This document shows, in pieces, positions 8,622-17,308 of a stretch of 64,000 bases of DNA. Under the pieces are notes generated by a model. The model was not told the DNA's origin. It made no database searches and was given only the letters and a program-made list of their open reading frames with translations. The position numbers and the translations under genes were made by a program. Within the stretch, counting starts at the first letter, position 1; each line of letters starts with the position of its first letter. The DNA comes from Agathobacter sp. (GTDB lineage Bacteria; Bacillota; Clostridia; Lachnospirales; Lachnospiraceae), in assembly GCA_017409825.1 (NCBI GenBank), contig JAFQRZ010000004.1:1-64000 (forward strand). The letters run 5' to 3'.

Positions 8622-9674
8622 CTAACTGAGAATTTCTTTAAAGTTATCCTCAATATACTGCTGATATTCTTTCAGCAAATCAATCTTCTTCTCTTCTTTT
8701 TTCAGCTCAAGCATACTTTGCACAATATCATCCGTACCTTCCAAATAGATATTGTACTTTTCCAATCTCTTAGGGAAAATCAATTTCAGTCCGAGCACTT
8801 TCGCTTCCCAGAGAACCATGCCCTGACCTTCATATCTAGACTCCAAACAAAATGCATCCATCTGTTTTAAGATATGGAACGGATTCGTTCTATTTCCTAA
8901 GAAATATACCTTATCCTGCAAATTATTCTGTTTTACCCATTCCTTATATCGTTCTTCATCTGGCCCTGCGCCAATTATGTAAAGACGTAGTGTATCCTTG
9001 ATGGAAACTGCTTTTTGAAAATCCTCCAGCAAATAATCATAGCCTTTCTGCACATAGATACGTCCCATGCAAGCAATATTGGTCATTGTTGCATCCACTT
9101 TAACCTCGGATTCTTCCTGACTCTGTGCTATGATTTTATCTACATTAATGATGTTCGGGATAACTGTAACCTTTGCATCATGCATCTTACTAAATTTCCG
9201 GAAAGGTGCTATTACCCCTTCGGATACCGCTACAAATTCATCAAAATATTTGTATTTATTTTTGAAAAAAGCATATAGGATTCGATATTTCTTGTTATAC
9301 TCATACTCTTTGCTCATATCATTATGAATCCACATAATCTTCTTTGCATTCTCATACAAAGAAACATAGTATGCGCACTCTTGTCTGTAGCTATCATAAT
9401 CAATTACAATATCGTAATCCTTATCAATTCCAGGTCTTTTACATATTTTCTTTATGAAGCCAAATGGCAGAAAACGGAACCAATATGGAAATGGTTCTAA
9501 AAAATTAATATGAATATTTGATGATAGCTCACTAATATCATAGAATACATCTTTAGAAAACAAATATACATCAACCTCATACGCATCTAAAATATCACTT
9601 TTTATTAAATTCACTAAAGATCTCTGAATTCCACCAACATTTAGATTTGCCTGAAATATTGCTATTTTTTTCAT
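8622..9674 (-). CDS. Glycosyltransferase family 4/1 (GT-B)
   Basis: A 350-residue GT-B transferase. The N-terminal pattern KIAIFQANLNVGGIQRSLVN is typical of the GT4 acceptor domain. The C-terminal donor domain has ACMGRIYVQKGYDYLLEDF (from about residue 200), YIIGAGPDEERY and VYFLGNRTNPF. The E-x7-E region is present as ESRYEGQGMVLWEAKVLGL, so the enzyme looks intact. RBS GGAGAGTCAAA precedes ATG. It would act on the cytoplasmic face during repeat-unit assembly; the sugar is unknown. Confidence 0.88.
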   Translation of the reverse strand: MKKIAIFQANLNVGGIQRSLVNLIKSDILDAYEVDVYLFSKDVFYDISELSSNIHINFLEPFPYWFRFLPFGFIKKICKRPGIDKDYDIVIDYDSYRQECAYYVSLYENAKKIMWIHNDMSKEYEYNKKYRILYAFFKNKYKYFDEFVAVSEGVIAPFRKFSKMHDAKVTVIPNIINVDKIIAQSQEESEVKVDATMTNIACMGRIYVQKGYDYLLEDFQKAVSIKDTLRLYIIGAGPDEERYKEWVKQNNLQDKVYFLGNRTNPFHILKQMDAFCLESRYEGQGMVLWEAKVLGLKLIFPKRLEKYNIYLEGTDDIVQSMLELKKEEKKIDLLKEYQQYIEDNFKEILS

Positions 9675-9696
9675 TTTGACTCTCCATATTTGCTTG

Positions 9697-10674
9697 CTAG
9701 TCTTTTATCATAAAAATCAGTTTTACGATTACATATAATTTTCGATTCAATAGTTCATACACGATTCTTCGATTTCTCGCTAATCTAGTAATGTACTTAT
9801 TCTTTTTGAAATCCGGATAGCGCTTTAGAAATTCAGACCGAATCGACTTCATCTGTTCCATCTCTCCAGAACGAATCAATTTCACCATCGTATAGATGTA
9901 AATTTCCTGTATCGCTATCATCTCTATTTCATCTTTATAATATTCAAACAGACCCTTCTTTTTGTAAAAATCGCTTACGTCATCTAGTGCTGTTAATATC
10001 TCCTTCGTGCGTTCCAGCTTCATACTATGTAAAGTCGAACCGCTTCGTTGATAATAATTGTACACTGGTACATCCACATAAACACATTTCGATGTATGTG
10101 CTAAATACTTTTTGGTAAATCGTAAGTCTTCCGCCCAAACCCTGTCTGGGAAAAGAAGCTTCTCATTCTGAATAATCTCTCGCTTAAAAAGTTTATTCCA
10201 CACAGAATTTTCCATCATGAGAAGTGTTTTCTCTTCTTTTATATTGTAAATTACTCCTGGTGTGAAGCCATTCTCATGAACTTCTTTGATACAATTTCCC
10301 TCTTCATCCACACTGCGAAACGCACAAAAAACCAAATCTGCATCCGTTTTCTGTGCCATTTCATACATCACCTTCAGGTAATTGGATTCTACTGTATCAT
10401 CACTGTCAACGTATGCAATATACTTTCCGCAAGCAAATTTTAAACCATTGTTTCTTGCTGCACTCTGTCCTGCATTTTCCTGATGGAACAGTTTAAATTT
10501 ATCTGGATTCTTTGCCACGAATTGTTCAGCAATATCCCTGCTCTTATCCGTTGAACCATCATCCATAAGGATTACTTCGTAAGCATCAAACTCCTGATTC
10601 TCCAAAGAAGTCAGACAACTCTCTATATATTTTTCTACATTGTAAATTGGTACAATTACACTAATCTCTTTCAT
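9697..10674 (-). CDS. Glycosyltransferase family 2
   Basis: A 325-residue GT2 enzyme with ISVIVPIYNVEKYIESC, VILMDDGSTDKS, AGQSAARNNGL and YVDSDDT. It resembles the tandem pair downstream but is more distant. An in-frame TTG two codons upstream (10680) is also possible, because the GGAG element lies 11 nt before TTG and 17 nt before ATG; the ATG is preferred here because MKEISV matches relatives. It sits directly downstream of the 2-epimerase gene. Confidence 0.87.
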   Translation of the reverse strand: MKEISVIVPIYNVEKYIESCLTSLENQEFDAYEVILMDDGSTDKSRDIAEQFVAKNPDKFKLFHQENAGQSAARNNGLKFACGKYIAYVDSDDTVESNYLKVMYEMAQKTDADLVFCAFRSVDEEGNCIKEVHENGFTPGVIYNIKEEKTLLMMENSVWNKLFKREIIQNEKLLFPDRVWAEDLRFTKKYLAHTSKCVYVDVPVYNYYQRSGSTLHSMKLERTKEILTALDDVSDFYKKKGLFEYYKDEIEMIAIQEIYIYTMVKLIRSGEMEQMKSIRSEFLKRYPDFKKNKYITRLARNRRIVYELLNRKLYVIVKLIFMIKD

Positions 10675-10699
10675 ACGCAATTTTCTTTATACTCCAGAA

Positions 10700-11806
10700 T
10701 TACTTCTTGAATTTTTCTATAATCGCATCTACAATTCGCTTACTTGCCTGACCATCTCCATAAGGATTTGATGCCTGGCTCATTCTCGCATACTCTGCTT
10801 CATCGCTTAATAATTCATCAATCAATCCGTAGATGACATTTTCATCTGTACCTGCCAGTTTCAGCGTACCTGCAGCAATCCCTTCTGGACGCTCTGTCGT
10901 ATCACGCAAAACAATCACAGGTTTTCCAAGAGATGGAGCTTCTTCCTGAATTCCACCGCTATCTGTAAGAATCAAATACGATTTATTCAGTAAGTTATGG
11001 AAATCTAATACTTCAAGTGGTTTAATGAGTTTTACCCTGTCGCAATCACCAAAGATTTCTTCTGCAGTCTGCACAACAATTGGATTTAAATGTACTGGAT
11101 AAACCACTTTAATATCTTCATATTTTTCAATAATTCGTTTAATTGCGCGGAACATATTTCTCATTGGCTCGCCGAGATTTTCGCGTCTATGAGCAGTAAG
11201 CATAATCATTCTAGCATCGCCTACCCAATCAATGATTTCATGTTCGTAATCTTCACGTACGGTTGTCTGAAGTGCATCAATTGCAGTATTTCCAGTAACA
11301 ATAATTGTTGCTGGGTCTTTGCCTTCACGAAGAAGATTTTCTTTACTCTGCTCTGTTGGCGCAAAATTCATATCAGAAATCACGCCTACAAACTGTCTGT
11401 TTGCTTCTTCTGGAAATGGTGAATATTTATTATAGGTTCTAAGTCCTGCTTCTACATGTCCAATGGCAACCTGATTGTAGAATGCTGCCAGCGCACCGGC
11501 AAATGTGGTCGTTGTATCACCGTGTACCAATACGATATCCGGTTTTACTTCCTTAATCACTTCTTCCAAACCTTGAAGTACTCTGGTCGTAATATCAGAC
11601 AAGGTCTGCCCCTGTTTCATAATATCCAAATCATAATCTGGTACAATCTGGAATGCATCCAATACCATATCCAACATCTGTCTGTGCTGCGCTGTAACAC
11701 ATACGATTGTTTCAATTTCTTCACGCCTCTGTAATTCTTTTACAAGTGGAGCCATTTTGATGGTTTCAGGTCTTGTTCCAAATACCGTCATTACTTTAAT
11801 CTTCAT
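10700..11806 (-). CDS. wecB: UDP-N-acetylglucosamine 2-epimerase (non-hydrolysing)
   Basis: A 368-residue enzyme interconverting UDP-GlcNAc and UDP-ManNAc in the cytoplasm. Clear family motifs are VFGTRPETIKMAPL (about residues 8-21), GHVEAGLRTYNKYSPFPEE (about 115-133), TAHRRENLGEPM and the UDP-binding TDSGGIQEEAP (about 287-297). Length is normal for the family. It immediately precedes the WecG/TagA-type transferase in reading order on the map (the two are 1 nt apart), and that enzyme uses the UDP-ManNAc made here, so the repeat unit probably starts with ManNAc linked to a primer sugar. MnaA is the equivalent name in Bacillus. Confidence 0.95.
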   Translation of the reverse strand: MKIKVMTVFGTRPETIKMAPLVKELQRREEIETIVCVTAQHRQMLDMVLDAFQIVPDYDLDIMKQGQTLSDITTRVLQGLEEVIKEVKPDIVLVHGDTTTTFAGALAAFYNQVAIGHVEAGLRTYNKYSPFPEEANRQFVGVISDMNFAPTEQSKENLLREGKDPATIIVTGNTAIDALQTTVREDYEHEIIDWVGDARMIMLTAHRRENLGEPMRNMFRAIKRIIEKYEDIKVVYPVHLNPIVVQTAEEIFGDCDRVKLIKPLEVLDFHNLLNKSYLILTDSGGIQEEAPSLGKPVIVLRDTTERPEGIAAGTLKLAGTDENVIYGLIDELLSDEAEYARMSQASNPYGDGQASKRIVDAIIEKFKK

Positions 11807-11807
11807 C

Positions 11808-12524
11808 TTATTTCTTCCTCATCTTTCTGATTTTTCCGATGAATTTCACATTACTATCATAGAATCGTTTGAATCGCTTTGGTTCCTTGGCGATTCGATA
11901 TAGCCATTCTAAATTCAATTTGATAAATATTTCTGGTGCCCTTTTCTTTGTTCCACTCAGAACATCAAATGACCCACCAACGCCAACAAAGATTCCTTTT
12001 TCAAATCTATCGTAATGCTTATGAATCAAGATTTCCTGTGCTGGAATTCCTAATGCTACAAGCACTGCATCTGGTTTTAACTGCACGATTTCATCAAATA
12101 CCGCATCTTTATCTTGCACGTATCCATCGGTATAACCTAATATACGAAGATTTGGATATTCCACCTGTAGCTTTTTTACTAATGTTTCTAATACTTCTCT
12201 CTTCGCGCCTAAAAGATAAATGCCTTTTTGGTTTTCATTCAAAATTCGAAACAATTCCTGTGAAATCTCAACTCCAGGAACACGACCATCTACTGGCATA
12301 CCAAGCATCTGTGCTGCTTTTACAACCCCGATACCATCTGCCACAATCGTGCTATCCTCTGATTTCAGTACTGCATCGAATGCAGGATTTTCCACCCCTA
12401 TCATTAATGTTTCTGGATTAGCCGTAATGATGAATGCTTTTTTATTTTCTTTTATATTTGATTCCAATTCTTGAATAAAAGAATGAAAATCTTTTTTATA
12501 TAGTTTATCAAAATATTTTTGCAT
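11808..12524 (-). CDS. tagA: WecG/TagA/CpsF family N-acetylmannosaminyltransferase
   Basis: A 238-residue GT26 enzyme that moves ManNAc (or ManNAcA) from UDP to a lipid-linked first sugar. Family motifs are ITANPETLMIG (about residues 33-43), the catalytic ADGIGVVKAAQ (about 62-72), IYLLGAKREVLE, LVALGIPAQEILI and GVGGSFDVLSGTKKRAPE (about 188-205). It lies between the initiating sugar-phosphate transferase and the 2-epimerase, a natural order for the first two sugars. Compare the divergent relative at 34371-35042, which lacks several of these residues. Confidence 0.9.
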   Translation of the reverse strand: MQKYFDKLYKKDFHSFIQELESNIKENKKAFIITANPETLMIGVENPAFDAVLKSEDSTIVADGIGVVKAAQMLGMPVDGRVPGVEISQELFRILNENQKGIYLLGAKREVLETLVKKLQVEYPNLRILGYTDGYVQDKDAVFDEIVQLKPDAVLVALGIPAQEILIHKHYDRFEKGIFVGVGGSFDVLSGTKKRAPEIFIKLNLEWLYRIAKEPKRFKRFYDSNVKFIGKIRKMRKK

Positions 12525-12541
12525 ACTATTTCCTCAAAGAA

Positions 12542-13927
12542 TTATTTTCTTACCTCAATCGGTGTTTCTTCTACTACAAATACATCGTCTCTGCTCTGGA
12601 AGCCTTCGGTACTGTCAGACTTAAACAATACAATCAAGGTCTGGAAGCAAAGCTTAATATCATTCCAAAAGCTGTATCTTTCGATATACATCATATCCAT
12701 GATGAGCTTGTCCTTTGGTGTTGTATTGTACTTTCCTGCAATCTGTGCATAACCAGTAAGACCAGCTTTCACACGAAGTCTGTATTCAAATTCTGGAAGT
12801 GCCTCTGTGTAAGAATAGACGTTTTCTAACATTTCTGGTCTCGGGCCTACAAAGCTCATATCCCCCAAGAAGATATTTAAAAACTGTGGCAACTCGTCCA
12901 TTCTTGTTTTACGGAGAAGATGACCGGCTTTAGTAATACGGTCATCATCCGCTGTCGCAGAACGATTTTCTACATTCTGCTTCATCGTACGGAATTTGTA
13001 TACCTTAAATACCTTTCCATCTCTCGTCGCACGCTGCTGTTTAAAGAACACTGGACCGCCATCGTCAAGCTTAATCGCAACTGATGCAATCAGCCAAATT
13101 GGGCTGCTTACGAGAATGGCTAACGCAGATACCACGATGTCAAATGCACGTTTGAAGAAACGCTGCTCTAACGTAAGACCTTCCACATTGAAATTCAACA
13201 TGGATACGTCATCCAAAAGATAGTACTCTGCAAGATTTTCTACTACGTCCGTAACTTCTGGACTAATATAAATATTAATTAAATGTTCATAACAATAGTG
13301 TACGATATCTGTTCTCTCACTAATTGGTACATCATACAAGAACACCGTATCCATTTTACTGATAATATCTTCCAAATCAGAACGTCTATAATCTACTACT
13401 CTTTGTACATCATATTGCTTCTGATATTTCTTAATACTACGGGTAATCTGTTCCAAATTCGATTCTTTGGTTGTAATCACACAACATTTTTCCGGTGGAA
13501 TCAATTTAAAATACATCCAGTTTCCGAAAGAAACGAATCCTACTACAATTAAGGTATGCAAACCTAAGATTCCAAGCAGCTCACCAATATGCATCAAACG
13601 AAATGCGCTAACGTCCGCTTCTAAGGTACTCATGATCATCAATTCAAAATATGTGATGATATCCGTAAGTGCAACGGCTAATCCAAGTGAATAAATAATT
13701 GGTTTATTCTTTCTACGTCCGATATCATATTTCCCATAAATCGCCACCATCAAAAGTATTACGATAACGTACGTCAGTACCGTAGTACCTAACGTACGGG
13801 ATGGACGTGTCAAACCAATATTCTTGGTTCCGAACACTAAGATAAATGATGCTAGTAATGTGAAGTACATCATCATTTTGAGTACGTAAATCATGAAGTT
13901 TGCAAAACTCTTTTTAAATGCTCCCAT
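12542..13927 (-). CDS. Initiating polyprenyl-phosphate sugar-1-phosphate transferase
   Basis: A 461-residue polyisoprenyl-phosphate hexose-1-phosphate transferase (WcaJ/WbaP type). About four to five N-terminal membrane segments (residues 10-145) are followed by a soluble linker domain with ..CVITTKESN. The catalytic domain starts near residue 255 (FFKRAFDIVVSALAILVSSP) and contains FKVYKFRTM, DELPQFLNIFLGDMSFVGPR and GYAQIAGKY. It starts repeat-unit synthesis on undecaprenyl phosphate. It is the first gene of the minus-strand polysaccharide operon, 39 bp after leuA, with no obvious terminator between, so read-through from leuA is possible. Confidence 0.93.
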   Translation of the reverse strand: MGAFKKSFANFMIYVLKMMMYFTLLASFILVFGTKNIGLTRPSRTLGTTVLTYVIVILLMVAIYGKYDIGRRKNKPIIYSLGLAVALTDIITYFELMIMSTLEADVSAFRLMHIGELLGILGLHTLIVVGFVSFGNWMYFKLIPPEKCCVITTKESNLEQITRSIKKYQKQYDVQRVVDYRRSDLEDIISKMDTVFLYDVPISERTDIVHYCYEHLINIYISPEVTDVVENLAEYYLLDDVSMLNFNVEGLTLEQRFFKRAFDIVVSALAILVSSPIWLIASVAIKLDDGGPVFFKQQRATRDGKVFKVYKFRTMKQNVENRSATADDDRITKAGHLLRKTRMDELPQFLNIFLGDMSFVGPRPEMLENVYSYTEALPEFEYRLRVKAGLTGYAQIAGKYNTTPKDKLIMDMMYIERYSFWNDIKLCFQTLIVLFKSDSTEGFQSRDDVFVVEETPIEVRK

Positions 13928-13966
13928 TGCTTTATCCTTCTTTGTTTCTAAGATATGTAATATGCA

Positions 13967-15637
13967 TTATTCGTTTTCGGACAAACGATTTAATGCCGAA
14001 AATACCCCACGGATGGATGCTCTCGTAATATTGCTGCTTACACCTACACCAAAGGTAATTCTTCCTGTCTTATTATCCTTCATCTGAATGTATGCAGCCG
14101 CCTTCGCGTGTGAACCTTCACTAAGTGCATGTTCATCATAATCCACGATAGTAAAGTCTGCTGCACCTACACCATTCTTAATTGCGATACGAACAGCATC
14201 GATAGGACCTGTACCTCTGCCTTCTGAGACAATTTCTCTTTCGTGATATTTGAACACAAGTGTCACTCTAGTCTCTTCATCCGAATGGTCATCTTCCACC
14301 TTTGCACTAATAAATTCATAAGGTGTCTTACGTTTTAAGTATTCCCCACGGAAGGCATCCATAATACGTGCTGGTGCTACTTCGCCGCCTTCTGTTTCTG
14401 AAATAAGCTGAATAACATCCGCAAACTCTCTGTGCATTGCTTTTGGCAGCTTGTATCCATATACTGTGTTCATTACAAATGCTACGCCGCCTTTACCAGA
14501 CTGGCTGTTAATACGAACAACTGGTTCATATTCACGACCTACATCAGCAGGATCAATTGGAAGATATGGAACCTCCCAGTTTGCGTCACCACGTTCTTTG
14601 AGTGCCTGCTCACCCTTGTTGATTGCATCCTGGTGCGAACCAGAGAAAGCAGTAAATACAAGCTTACCTGCATAAGGATGACGCATACCTACCTGCATCT
14701 TGCAGCAACGTTCATATACATCAATAATTTCATTTACATTTTCTAAATTCAATTCTGGGTTAATACCCTGAGAGAACATATTGTAAGCAAGATTTAAAAT
14801 ATCTACGTTACCTGTTCGTTCTCCATTTCCAAAAAGTGTACCTTCTACACGGTCTGCACCCGCAAGTAATGCAAGTTCTGTTGCCGCAACACCAGTACCT
14901 CTATCGTTATGAGGATGCACCGAAAGAATTACATTTTCTCTATCTTCAAAATGTGTATTCATCCATTCAATCTGGTCTGCATACACATTTGGAGTATTCA
15001 TTTCAACGGTAGCTGGCAGGTTGAAGATAATCGGATTCTCATTTGCATGATTCCATTCTTTCTGCACAGCCGTACAAATTTCAAGTGCAAAAGGAAGCTC
15101 TGTTCCAGTAAAGCTTTCTGGTGAATATTCCAAAGTTAAATTGCCATCATAATTCTTCATTCCTTCTTTTACCATACGTGTCCCAGCGATGGCAATGTCG
15201 ATAATTTCTGGCATTTCCTTGTGGAAAACTACATCTCTCTGGAGTGTAGATGTGGAATTATAAATATGGAAAATTACATTTGGAATTCCTTGAATCGCTT
15301 CAAAGGTGCGGTCAATGAGCTCCTGTCTGCACTGGCAAAGCACCTGCACCTTCATATAGTCTGGAATCATATTCTCTGCTACCAGCTTACGAAGGAAATC
15401 AAATTCAATCTGAGATGCAGCAGGGAAACCAATCTCAATTTCCTGAAATCCGAGCTTTACAAGAAGCTGGAACATCTCCACTTTTTCTTCCACAGTCATT
15501 GGTTCAATGAGTGCCTGATTTCCATCTCGTAAGTCAACCGAGCACCAGATAGGTGCCTTTTCAATTTCTTTATTTGGCCACTGACGCTGTGGATAGTCTA
15601 CCACAGGTACTCTTTTGTATCTTTTATAATTTAACAT
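13967..15637 (-). CDS. leuA: 2-isopropylmalate synthase
   Basis: A 556-residue enzyme joining acetyl-CoA and 2-oxoisovalerate, the first step of leucine synthesis. The N-terminus and length match the long LeuA type typified by actinobacterial enzymes: RQWPNKEIEKAPIWCSVDLRDG..ALIEPM. The metal site SVHPHNDRGTGVA (about residues 241-253) and GNGERTGNVD are intact. The last 120 residues form the leucine-binding regulatory domain. It starts 4 nt after the stop of the HPr-like gene. No T-box or leader peptide is visible, because it is embedded in the cdaA-glmM operon. Confidence 0.95.
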   Translation of the reverse strand: MLNYKRYKRVPVVDYPQRQWPNKEIEKAPIWCSVDLRDGNQALIEPMTVEEKVEMFQLLVKLGFQEIEIGFPAASQIEFDFLRKLVAENMIPDYMKVQVLCQCRQELIDRTFEAIQGIPNVIFHIYNSTSTLQRDVVFHKEMPEIIDIAIAGTRMVKEGMKNYDGNLTLEYSPESFTGTELPFALEICTAVQKEWNHANENPIIFNLPATVEMNTPNVYADQIEWMNTHFEDRENVILSVHPHNDRGTGVAATELALLAGADRVEGTLFGNGERTGNVDILNLAYNMFSQGINPELNLENVNEIIDVYERCCKMQVGMRHPYAGKLVFTAFSGSHQDAINKGEQALKERGDANWEVPYLPIDPADVGREYEPVVRINSQSGKGGVAFVMNTVYGYKLPKAMHREFADVIQLISETEGGEVAPARIMDAFRGEYLKRKTPYEFISAKVEDDHSDEETRVTLVFKYHEREIVSEGRGTGPIDAVRIAIKNGVGAADFTIVDYDEHALSEGSHAKAAAYIQMKDNKTGRITFGVGVSSNITRASIRGVFSALNRLSENE

Positions 15638-15641
15638 TCCT

Positions 15642-15908
15642 CTAATCCTCTAATCCCTTTTCTAAGCATGCTACCAAATGTGCTAAAGCCTCTTCTTCAT
15701 CTTCCCCTTCACAAATCAATTGGATTTCTTCTCCATATTTGATACTTGAGCCTAACACACTGAGCACACTCTTTGCATTGGCGATATTTCCACCACCATA
15801 GCAATAGGTCACTTTACATTTAAATTTCATTGCCTCTTTACAAAGGCCTCCTGCTGGTTTCACATCCAAACCGGTTGGATTTGTAATTCTTACAATCTGT
15901 GATACCAC
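15642..15908 (-). CDS. HPr-like protein lacking His15
   Basis: An 88-residue HPr-fold protein. The GTG start at 15908 is preceded by GGGGGG at 7 nt, and MVSQIVRITNPTGLDVKPAG then lines up with HPr. HPr has a phosphorylated His at position 15 (GLHARPA); here that position is Asp15 (GLDVKPA), and the nearby Arg is Lys17. The HprK target region is kept: NAKSVLSVLG with Ser47 aligned to Ser46. It therefore cannot take phosphate from enzyme I in the normal way but could be a seryl-phosphorylated regulator, as Bacillus Crh is (Gln at 15). It sits between glmM and leuA with gaps of 21 and 4 nt. Confidence 0.85.
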   Translation of the reverse strand: MVSQIVRITNPTGLDVKPAGGLCKEAMKFKCKVTYCYGGGNIANAKSVLSVLGSSIKYGEEIQLICEGEDEEEALAHLVACLEKGLED

Positions 15909-15929
15909 ACTGAATCCCCCCAATACAAT

Positions 15930-17279
15930 TTAAATCATTACTTCCATAATCAAATCAGCCAACTCGCGAGCTTCTTTGTCGATTACTTTCTGATCTTTTC
16001 CTTCAATCATAACTCGAACCAATGGTTCTGTTCCGGAAGGACGAATCAATACTCTTCCTTCGCCAGCAAACTTCGCCTCTAATGCTTCGATTGCTTTTGC
16101 AATACGTGGGTATTCCATATAGCTGTTCTTCTTATGATTTGGTACCTTTGCATTAATCAAAGCCTGTGGAAGCACTTCCATCACTTCTGCTAATTCGGAT
16201 AATGGTTTTCCGGTATCCACCATTACCTGCAATAAATGAAGTGCACTTAAAAGACCATCGCCTGTCGTATTATCATCCAAAAAGATAACGTGTCCAGACT
16301 GCTCTCCACCGATGTTATGTCCATTTTCTAACATATTTTCTAATACATATCTGTCGCCAACTTTTGTCGTTTCCAGCTTAATACCGAGTTCTTTTGCTGC
16401 TAAAGTAAGGCCTAAGTTTGACATTACTGTGATAACCAATGTGTTGTTCTTTAAGAGGCCTTTGTCTTTCATGTGTTTTGCGCAGATAAGCATAATCTGG
16501 TCACCATCTACCATATTACCATTTTCATCTACTGCAAGCATACGGTCAGCATCGCCATCAAATGCAATACCGATTTGTGCCTTTTCTGCAACAACTCGTG
16601 CCTTAAGTTCACCCATGTGAGTAGAACCACAGTTAGAGTTGATGTTTGTTCCATCTGGATTGGTATGAATTGCAATCAGTTCTGCACCTAAATCTCGCAA
16701 TGTTTCTACCGCTGTATAATGGTTTGCACCTTCTGCACAGTCGATAACAATTTTCATACCTTTTAAATCAACTGGTACACAGTTCTTTTCGTATTCGATA
16801 TATTCTTCCTTCATATCAAAACGATACTTGATTTTTCCTACCCCGGAACCGATTGGGAAATCGATATCTTCCATATCGTGTTCGATATGATACTGGATTT
16901 CATCTTCTAATTCATCGGAAAGCTTATAGCCCTCTCCGTTGAAGAACTTGATTCCGTTAAATTCCATTGGGTTATGCGATGCAGAAATTACTACACCTGC
17001 ATCTACCTTGTGAAGTCTAGTAAGATATGCTACCGCTGGTGTTGGTAACACACCTACATATACTGCATTGGCTCCTACTGAACAGATACCTGCCATCAAC
17101 GCATTTGCTAGCATACCGCCAGAAATACGTGTATCACATCCTACGATAATTGTTGGCTGATGGGATTTTTCTTTTGTTAGTACATAAGCTCCTGCCTGCC
17201 CTAGTTTCATTGCAAGCTCAATTGTAAGCTCTGTTCCTGCTACACCTCTTACTCCATCTGTTCCAAATAATCTTGCCAT
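15930..17279 (-). CDS. glmM: Phosphoglucosamine mutase
   Basis: A 449-residue enzyme converting glucosamine-6-phosphate to glucosamine-1-phosphate for UDP-GlcNAc and peptidoglycan synthesis. It starts MARLFGTDGVRG, has the phosphoserine loop GVVISASHNPMEFNG (about residues 94-108), the metal site DGDADRML (about 242-249) and the C-terminal RPSGTEPLVRVM. RBS AGAAGGAATGAAAA precedes ATG. It is third in the cdaA-cdaR-glmM arrangement found across Firmicutes, where GlmM is known to bind and modulate the diadenylate cyclase. Confidence 0.97.
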   Translation of the reverse strand: MARLFGTDGVRGVAGTELTIELAMKLGQAGAYVLTKEKSHQPTIIVGCDTRISGGMLANALMAGICSVGANAVYVGVLPTPAVAYLTRLHKVDAGVVISASHNPMEFNGIKFFNGEGYKLSDELEDEIQYHIEHDMEDIDFPIGSGVGKIKYRFDMKEEYIEYEKNCVPVDLKGMKIVIDCAEGANHYTAVETLRDLGAELIAIHTNPDGTNINSNCGSTHMGELKARVVAEKAQIGIAFDGDADRMLAVDENGNMVDGDQIMLICAKHMKDKGLLKNNTLVITVMSNLGLTLAAKELGIKLETTKVGDRYVLENMLENGHNIGGEQSGHVIFLDDNTTGDGLLSALHLLQVMVDTGKPLSELAEVMEVLPQALINAKVPNHKKNSYMEYPRIAKAIEALEAKFAGEGRVLIRPSGTEPLVRVMIEGKDQKVIDKEARELADLIMEVMI

Positions 17280-17308
17280 TTTTCATTCCTTCTTTCTTGC
17301 TTAAAAAT

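Noticed and set aside
399-13927. Horizontally acquired polysaccharide island
   Set aside because: Such loci are often transferred, but no integrase, repeats, attachment site or clear base-composition break was seen, so no claim is made.
13928-15641. T-box or leucine leader before leuA
   Set aside because: leuA begins 4 nt after the HPr-like gene; there is no room for a leader and no such structure is seen.
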